NCBI GenBank assembly: GCA_024641625.1
Contig: JAHECQ010000096.1
Coordinates: 1-11,262 of the forward strand
Length of the DNA stretch: 11,262 nt
Source: Acidimicrobiales bacterium
GTDB taxonomy: Bacteria; Actinomycetota; Acidimicrobiia; Acidimicrobiales; SZUA-35
Direction: 5' to 3'
The notes beneath the pieces are model-generated. The model was not told the origin of the DNA. It was given only the letters and a program-made list of their open reading frames with translations, and did no database searches. Every line of letters starts with the position of its first letter. Position 1 is the stretch's first letter. The position numbers were made by a program, and so were the translations under genes. Positions 6,780 to 11,262 of this stretch are shown here, piece after piece.

Positions 6780-6785
6780 CCTGGC

Positions 6786-6791
6786 TAGATT
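6786..6791 (+). promoter_or_regulatory. -10 box for ligA (leaderless)
   Basis: TAGATT lies 6 nt before GTG 6798, within a 31-bp divergent intergenic region. No Shine-Dalgarno sequence fits between the box and the start codon. A -35 element, if any, would fall inside the start of the divergent gene. Confidence 0.55.
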
Positions 6792-6797
6792 CCAAAT

Positions 6798-8840
6798 GTG
6801 AACGTTCCTCGCACCGACGAGTTGGCAACGCGGCTCGCCGAGCTGCGCGATCAGATTCGACATCACAATCGTCGCTACCACGAGCTCGACAGTCCGGAGA
6901 TTCCCGACATCGAGTACGACGAGTTGGTTCGCGAGCTCCAGGAGCTCGAGGCCGAGTACCCGGAACTCGCGACGCCCGACTCACCCACCCGGCAAGTGGG
7001 CGGCGGGCCGTCGGCCACCTTTGCCCCGGTCGAGCATCGCATCCCGATGATGAGTCTCGACAATGCCTTCGATCGCGACGAACTGCTGGCGTGGTCGCAG
7101 CGGATCAACCGTGCGCTGGAGCTCGACGTGGGCGCCGGGGACTCGCTCGGCTACATGTGCGAGCTCAAGATCGATGGCATTGCGTTGTCGATGCGTTACG
7201 AGCAGGGGGTGCTCCTCGAGGCTGCCACCCGCGGCAACGGCCGAGTGGGCGAGGACATCACCGCCAACATTCGCACGGTGTCGGTGATCCCGCACCAGTT
7301 GGAGGGTGCGCCGCCGGTGCTCGAGGTGCGCGGCGAGGTCTACCTGCCGGTTGCGCGGTTCGACGCGCTCAACGAGTCCCAGGAGGCGGCAGGCCTGCCG
7401 CGTTATGCCAATCCTCGCAACACTGCTGCCGGCAGTCTGCGACAGAAGGACCCTCGGATCACCGCCAGTCGCGGGTTGGCGTTCTGGGCCTACCAGCTGG
7501 GCGAGGTGGTCGACGGACCGGAGTTGTCGCATCAGAGCGAAGCCCTCGACTGGTTGGGGAGCCTGGGCTTCCCGGTCAACCCCGAGCGGCGCGTGGTGCA
7601 GACCATCGACGAGGTCATCGCGTTCATCGACCACTGGCAGGAGCATCGCCACGATCTTGCCTACGAGATCGATGGGGCCGTCGTCAAGGTCGATGCGCTG
7701 TCCTTGCAGCGGTCCCTGGGCTCCACCGCCCGGGCACCGCGTTGGGCGTTGGCCTACAAACTGCCCCCCGAGGAGCGATCCACCCGTCTCCTCGACATCA
7801 TGGTCTCGGTCGGGCGTACCGGGAAGGCCACTCCGTTCGCCGTGCTCCAACCGGTCTTCGTGGCCGGCTCGACCGTCCAGATGGCCACACTGCACAACGC
7901 CGACCAGGTGCGCCTGAAGGACGTCAGGCCCGGCGACACGGTCATCGTGCGCAAGGCCGGCGACGTCATTCCCGAGGTGCTCGGGCCGGTGCTCAGCGAA
8001 CGTCCTGAGGGCTTGGCACCCTGGACGTTCCCTTCCGATTGTCCGGTCTGTGCCCAGCCCCTGGTGCGGCCCGAGGGCGAGGCGCACACCTTCTGTGTGA
8101 ATCCGGTGTGCCCGGCACGCCAACAAGCTCAGATCGAGTACTTCGCCTCCCGGGGCGCCATGGACATCGAGGGGATGGGCGAGAGCCGCATCGCCCTGTT
8201 CATCGAACTCGGTCTCATCGCCGACGCCGGCGACCTGTATTTCATCGACTGGGACGTGATCGCGGGGTTGGAGGGTTTCGGTCAGACGTCGATCGAGAAT
8301 CTCCAGGCCGCGCTCGAGGCATCGAAGTCCCGTCCGCTGGCAAGTCTGCTCGTCGGCCTCGGCATTCGTCACCTCGGTCCCTCCGGCGCGAATGCGCTGG
8401 CGGCGGCGTTCGGTCACCTCGATCGCATCCTCGACGCAAGCGTCGAGGACATGGCTGCCGTCGACGGGGTGGGTTCGACCATTGCCGCGAGCGTGTGCAG
8501 CTACTTGCAGACCGAGACAGCCAGACGTCTCATCGACAAGTTCCGTCGGGCCGGGGTGAACCTGGTCGGGCCCGAAGTGTCCTCGTTCCCGCAGGTCCTG
8601 GCGGGCAAGGCGGTGGTGGTCACCGGTGCACTCGAGGGTTTCAGTCGCGACGCTGCCGGTGATGCCATCAAGGCGCGCGGCGGCAAGAGCCCCGGTTCGG
8701 TGTCGAAGAAGACCTTCGCGGTCGTGGTCGGCTCAGAACCCGGTGGGTCCAAGGTCTCCAAGGCCGAGGAGCTGGGAGTGCCGATGATCGACGAGGCGGG
8801 GTTCGTTTCCCTGCTCGAGACGGGTGAGCTTTCGCGCTGA
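6798..8840 (+). CDS. ligA: NAD-dependent DNA ligase LigA
   Basis: LigA seals nicks in replication and repair using NAD+. The protein is full length at 680 residues with all domains. The N-terminal Ia domain has the HNRRYHELDSPEIPDIEYDEL motif. The adenylation domain has K124 as the AMP-accepting lysine in CELKIDGIAL, NPRNTAAGSLRQ from N205, EIDGAVVKVD and RWALAYKLPPEE. The OB fold includes VGRTGKATPFAVL. The zinc finger has four cysteines, C415, C418, C433 and C438. Helix-hairpin-helix repeats follow (FGQTSIENL, GLGIRHLG, DGVG). A BRCT domain (about 600-680) contains VVVTGALEGFSRD, GGKSPGSVSKKT and KAEELGVPMIDEAGF. The GTG start agrees with other family N-termini and the upstream TAGATT box. 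Nothing appears missing. Confidence 0.98.
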   Translation: MNVPRTDELATRLAELRDQIRHHNRRYHELDSPEIPDIEYDELVRELQELEAEYPELATPDSPTRQVGGGPSATFAPVEHRIPMMSLDNAFDRDELLAWSQRINRALELDVGAGDSLGYMCELKIDGIALSMRYEQGVLLEAATRGNGRVGEDITANIRTVSVIPHQLEGAPPVLEVRGEVYLPVARFDALNESQEAAGLPRYANPRNTAAGSLRQKDPRITASRGLAFWAYQLGEVVDGPELSHQSEALDWLGSLGFPVNPERRVVQTIDEVIAFIDHWQEHRHDLAYEIDGAVVKVDALSLQRSLGSTARAPRWALAYKLPPEERSTRLLDIMVSVGRTGKATPFAVLQPVFVAGSTVQMATLHNADQVRLKDVRPGDTVIVRKAGDVIPEVLGPVLSERPEGLAPWTFPSDCPVCAQPLVRPEGEAHTFCVNPVCPARQQAQIEYFASRGAMDIEGMGESRIALFIELGLIADAGDLYFIDWDVIAGLEGFGQTSIENLQAALEASKSRPLASLLVGLGIRHLGPSGANALAAAFGHLDRILDASVEDMAAVDGVGSTIAASVCSYLQTETARRLIDKFRRAGVNLVGPEVSSFPQVLAGKAVVVTGALEGFSRDAAGDAIKARGGKSPGSVSKKTFAVVVGSEPGGSKVSKAEELGVPMIDEAGFVSLLETGELSR

Positions 8841-8868
8841 TCAGGCTCGATCGACCAGCCAGGATGAA
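8841..8868. other. Short convergent intergenic gap after ligA
   Basis: These 28 bp separate the 3' ends of ligA and the minus-strand gene. They hold an 8-bp palindrome, TCGATCGA (8847-8854), and a weak 4-bp stem, GGCT/AGCC (8844-8847 with 8857-8860). Neither is a convincing terminator, and there is no T-tract on either strand. Confidence 0.4.
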
Positions 8869-9426
8869 TCAGAGAGCATCGAAGTAGAACGCCTGGCTCA
8901 GCTCGCAGCTTTCGGGGCCATCCTGCACGCGGTACACGCAGGCCTGCACGATGTTGTTCTGCGGACGCAGCAACGCGCCGTTCGGGCAATCGGCCTCGGG
9001 GCCATAGGTGTACTGGTCGAGCGTACGCCCCGCCGACTGCACGTCGTTCAACTGGTCGGGAGTGAGCGTGGTGCCGTTGATGATGAGATTGGCGGCGTAG
9101 CCCGAGATGAGGTCGACCCCGACTGGTTCGCTGCAGGTCGAGCCTTCGCCGGACTTGGGAAACCACCCTTCGATCGGGCTGATGTCGAGCTCGGGCTGGG
9201 GTGCGTTGGGGTCGCTCTGGCGCTCGCCGCCACCATCGGCCGCCGATCCGCTGAGTACCGGTCGCGAGGGATTGGTGTCGGCCTGGTAGGCGGTGCCGAT
9301 CACGATGGCGAAAAGGGCGAACGCAAGGCCGCCACCAACGATCAGTCGTTGCCGACTCTTGGACGCCGGTGCCCGGGTCACCTTGGGGTCCCGGTCAGAA
9401 GGGGGCGGGCCGGCCGTTGCGGACAT
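8869..9426 (-). CDS. Uncharacterised single-pass membrane-anchored extracytoplasmic protein with four cysteines
   Basis: I do not recognise this 185-residue protein. Residues 1-27 are polar and basic (ASKSRQR just before the membrane), followed by one hydrophobic segment at about 28-47. A low-complexity Gly/Ser/Pro/Asp linker (48-80) follows, then a compact domain of ~100 residues. There is no lipobox and no clear signal peptidase I site, so a signal anchor with the C-terminal domain outside is most likely. The only cysteines are in the outer domain, C98, C147, C163 and C174, which suggests two disulfides. The segment GYAANLIINGTTLTPDQLNDV resembles surface-exposed domains with no enzymatic motif. 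It lies 24 bp after the MetE-like gene on the same strand and may be co-transcribed, though it has its own candidate -10 box. Confidence 0.78.
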   Translation of the reverse strand: MSATAGPPPSDRDPKVTRAPASKSRQRLIVGGGLAFALFAIVIGTAYQADTNPSRPVLSGSAADGGGERQSDPNAPQPELDISPIEGWFPKSGEGSTCSEPVGVDLISGYAANLIINGTTLTPDQLNDVQSAGRTLDQYTYGPEADCPNGALLRPQNNIVQACVYRVQDGPESCELSQAFYFDAL

Positions 9427-9433
9427 GTCGACC

Positions 9434-9439
9434 AGTATG
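9434..9439 (-). promoter_or_regulatory. Possible -10 box for the anchored protein gene
   Basis: The minus strand reads CATACT, 7 nt before ATG 9426, in the 24-bp gap after the MetE-like gene. Position and the A and T bases fit the leaderless pattern; the first base departs from TANNNT. Confidence 0.35.
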
Positions 9440-9450
9440 CCAAGGCGAAG

Positions 9451-10563
9451 TCAGTCGGCGCCCCAGACGTCGTCGGCGATTTCCACCACCAGGCGAAGCT
9501 TGGCCCATTGGTCGGCCTCGGTGACGAGATTGCCGTGCACCGTGCTGGAGAAACCACACTGGGGGCTGAGACACAATTGGTCGAGGTCGACGAAGCGGGC
9601 CGCCTGGTCGATCCGGACTTTGACGTCGGCGGCGTCCTCGAGGGCCGCTGTCTTCGAGGTCACCAGGCCGAGGACGAGGGTCTTGTCGTTCGGGAAGAAC
9701 CGCAGCGGCGCGAAGTCGCCCGATCGTTCGTCGTCGTACTCGAGGAAGTAGGCATCGACGTTCATCTCGTTGAAGAGCACTTCGGCGACGGCTTCGTAGC
9801 CGCCACTGGCGAAGTAGGTGCTGCGGAAGTTGCCGCGACAGAGGTGGATGCCCACGGTGAGATCGTGCGGTCGACCCTCGAGGGATCGATTGATGAGTGA
9901 GGCATACGTGCGCGGAAGCTCGTTCGGATCGTCGCCGCGTTCGATCGCGCCCTGGCGCATCACCGGATCGCACAGATAGGCCAGGTTGGTGTCATCGAGT
10001 TGCAGGTAGCGGCACCCGGCGTCGTAGAGGTCTGCGATTTCGTCCCGGTAGGTCTGGGCAAGGTCCTCGAAGAACTGGTCGAGGTCGGGGTAGGCCGTGA
10101 CGTCGATCCCTGCCCGTCCGCCCCTGAAGTGGGCCATCGTCGGAGAGGGAATGGCCACCTTGGGTGTGCGTTGGGTGTGTTCGGCGACGAATCGATAGTC
10201 GTCGACCTGGATTGGATGCGTGTGGCGCAAGGGGCCGATCACGCTGAGCTTGGGCGGAGTCATCCCGACGGTCTCCTGCGAATCAGAACTCGATGCGATG
10301 GCTCCGGTGACACTGATGCCATCGATCTGTTCGAGGAAGTCGAGATGGAAGAAGGCGCGTCGGAACTCCCCATCGCTGATGCTCTGCATGCCGGTGGCCT
10401 CGAGCTTGGGAATCATCTCGCCGATGGCGGTGTCCTCCGCGGCTCGGAGGCCGGAGGCGTCGAGCTCGCCTCGAGCATGTCGCGCCCGGGCGTCGAGAAG
10501 TGTCGGTGGTCTGAGCAGGCTGCCGATGTGCTCGGCGCGGAACGGGGGTGCGTGTGAGGTCAC
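9451..10563 (-). CDS. Cobalamin-independent methionine synthase (MetE) C-terminal-like zinc methyl/alkyltransferase, YxjG/YxjH type
   Basis: The 370-residue protein corresponds to the C-terminal catalytic barrel of MetE alone; the ~400-residue N-terminal half of MetE is absent. It opens with FRAEHIGSLLRPP, typical of stand-alone relatives. The zinc ligands of MetE are matched by H240 and C242 in HLCRGN, E275 in YFLEYDDERSG, and C336 in LSPQCGFSS. LQLDDTNLAYL resembles the homocysteine-binding DxxP/DE loop. Possible reactions are methyl transfer to homocysteine from a folate or another donor, or alkyl transfer as in epoxyalkane:coenzyme M transferase, which belongs to the same fold family; sequence alone does not decide. 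GTG 10563 has a CATCAT box 6 nt upstream. A MetE-like gene is also a neighbour of ligA in mycobacteria. Confidence 0.88.
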   Translation of the reverse strand: MTSHAPPFRAEHIGSLLRPPTLLDARARHARGELDASGLRAAEDTAIGEMIPKLEATGMQSISDGEFRRAFFHLDFLEQIDGISVTGAIASSSDSQETVGMTPPKLSVIGPLRHTHPIQVDDYRFVAEHTQRTPKVAIPSPTMAHFRGGRAGIDVTAYPDLDQFFEDLAQTYRDEIADLYDAGCRYLQLDDTNLAYLCDPVMRQGAIERGDDPNELPRTYASLINRSLEGRPHDLTVGIHLCRGNFRSTYFASGGYEAVAEVLFNEMNVDAYFLEYDDERSGDFAPLRFFPNDKTLVLGLVTSKTAALEDAADVKVRIDQAARFVDLDQLCLSPQCGFSSTVHGNLVTEADQWAKLRLVVEIADDVWGAD

Positions 10564-10569
10564 CTGCCC

Positions 10570-10575
10570 ATGATG
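10570..10575 (-). promoter_or_regulatory. Possible -10 box for the MetE-like gene, inside an inverted repeat
   Basis: The minus strand reads CATCAT, 6 nt before GTG 10563. It overlaps the left arm of the inverted repeat ATGAT-N7-ATCAT (10570-10586), a possible operator. Confidence 0.3.
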
Positions 10576-10625
10576 CCCCAGATCATTGAACCGAGAGGGT
10601 GAACGGCGAGTCCGCTGACACTGAT

Positions 10626-10631
10626 TAGCAT
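10626..10631 (+). promoter_or_regulatory. -10 box for the Ser/Thr kinase gene (leaderless)
   Basis: TAGCAT lies 6 nt before GTG 10638. It is embedded in a small quasi-palindrome, TGAT-TAGC-ATCA (10622-10633). No ribosome binding site fits between it and the start codon. Confidence 0.5.
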
Positions 10632-10637
10632 CAACAC

Positions 10638-11262
10638 GTGCCCGTCGGACTCGAGCAACATGCCGGGCGGGTGCTCGGCGCCCGCTATCGCTTGGTGACC
10701 CCGCTGGGGGCGGGCGCGTCCGCGGTGGTCTACCTGGCCGAGGACCTCACCCTTCGACGCCGGGTCGCCGTCAAGTTGCTGCACCCGGGGCTCATCGGCG
10801 ACGAACGCTTCCGGCGGCGGTTCCGCGCCGAGGCGCATTCCTCGGCGCAGCTGAGCCACCCACACCTGGTGGCCGTGTTCGACTGGGTCGATGCCGAGAC
10901 TCAGGCCGACGGCTCGATCACGCCGGCGTACCTCGTCAGCGAGCTGCTCACGGGAGGCAGCCTTCGTTCGATGCTCGACGAGTCGTCTCCGCTGAGTCTG
11001 TCGCAGACATTGCTGGTGGGAATCCAGGCGGCCCAGGGTCTGGCGCACGCGCACAGCCAAGGTTTCGTCCACCGCGACATCAAGCCGGCAAATCTTCTCT
11101 TCGACGGGTCGGGACGTCTGCGTATTGCCGATTTCGGGATCGCTCGTGCGGTGGCCGAGGCCGCCTGGACCGAGCCGGAGGACTCGCTCATCGGCACGGC
11201 ACGCTATGCCGCACCCGAACAGGCCGCCGGTGGACCCATCGATGGTCGAGCGGACGTCTATT
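10638..11262 (+). CDS. Hanks-type Ser/Thr protein kinase (PknB-like), 3'-truncated by window edge
   Basis: The first 208 codons of a eukaryotic-like Ser/Thr kinase are present and the reading frame is open at the right edge. Motifs in order: glycine loop GAGASAVVY at 24-32, ATP-binding lysine K46 in VAVKLL, a C-helix Glu in FRAEAHSSAQLSHPHLV, catalytic loop HRDIKPANLL with H145, R146, D147, K149 and N152, DFG at 165-167, GTARYAAPEQA with APE at 192-194, and the start of subdomain IX (DGRADVY). All catalytic residues are intact, so an active kinase is expected. The C-terminal part, which would show a transmembrane segment and PASTA or other sensor domains, is outside the window. Substrate cannot be inferred. 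The GTG start is supported by a TAGCAT box 6 nt upstream and by the expected short lead into the kinase domain. Confidence 0.95.
   Translation, partial: MPVGLEQHAGRVLGARYRLVTPLGAGASAVVYLAEDLTLRRRVAVKLLHPGLIGDERFRRRFRAEAHSSAQLSHPHLVAVFDWVDAETQADGSITPAYLVSELLTGGSLRSMLDESSPLSLSQTLLVGIQAAQGLAHAHSQGFVHRDIKPANLLFDGSGRLRIADFGIARAVAEAAWTEPEDSLIGTARYAAPEQAAGGPIDGRADVY

Noticed and set aside
6981..8417. 478-residue minus-strand open frame opposite ligA
   Set aside because: It lies entirely within the intact ligA gene; no motif, composition typical of a shadow frame.
8837..8872. Possible bidirectional terminator between ligA and the convergent gene (CTGAT/ATCAG and GGCT/AGCC arms)
   Set aside because: Stems are only 4-5 bp, one has a 26-nt loop, and there is no T-tract on either strand.
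8824..9900. 358-residue plus-strand open frame opposite the anchored protein and MetE-like genes
   Set aside because: It overlaps the ligA end and is antisense to a gene with four conserved zinc ligands; no domain recognised.
1..11262. Defence island, prophage, CRISPR or biosynthetic gene cluster
   Set aside because: No spaced repeats, integrase, transposase, toxin-antitoxin pair or biosynthetic enzymes are visible; composition looks even and the genes are largely housekeeping.

Overview
The window looks like an ordinary stretch of chromosome from a high-G+C actinobacterium, most plausibly class Acidimicrobiia or a relative. This is inferred from the base composition, the frequent GTG starts, the gene families and the gene order; no rRNA or marker phylogeny is available here. 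A cysteine desulfurase-mnmA block close to ligA, with a MetE-like protein nearby, recalls the iscS-trmU ... metE-like-ligA neighbourhood of mycobacteria. I found no tRNA, rRNA, CRISPR array, insertion sequence, phage gene or att site, and no gene-free stretch above 300 bases.

Layout. Positions 1-882 (minus, running off the left edge) encode a SpoIIM-family membrane protein. It is divergent from an RDD-family membrane protein (902-1807, plus). A three-gene plus-strand operon follows: a NifS/IscS-type cysteine desulfurase (1881-3017), mnmA (3019-4089) and a Sua5/YwlC-type threonylcarbamoyl-AMP synthase (4086-5042). Then comes a class II aldolase/adducin-family protein (5053-5844, plus). Its 3' end overlaps a convergent uncharacterised membrane protein (5831-6766, minus), which is in turn divergent from ligA (6798-8840, plus). 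A small anchored secreted-type protein (8869-9426) and a MetE C-terminal-like methyltransferase (9451-10563) follow on the minus strand. The right edge cuts a Ser/Thr protein kinase (10638 to the end, plus).

How the genes work together. The clear unit is tRNA anticodon-loop modification: the desulfurase can supply persulfide sulfur to MnmA for 2-thiouridine-34, and the Sua5-type enzyme makes the activated intermediate for t6A37. LigA (replication and repair) and the MetE-like enzyme (zinc-thiolate methyl or alkyl transfer) are housekeeping neighbours. SpoIIM and RDD are membrane proteins of unknown function that often occur together.

The strongest non-gene signal is promoter layout. Every gene that begins a transcription unit has a [T/C]A-N3-T hexamer exactly 6 or 7 nt before its start codon, the arrangement expected for leaderless mRNAs. 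The two internal operon genes instead have purine-rich Shine-Dalgarno-like sequence. Small related oddities are two overlapping divergent -10 boxes, a -10 box built on a stop codon, and a UUCG hairpin inside a convergent gene overlap. I do not see evidence of an undescribed multi-gene system.
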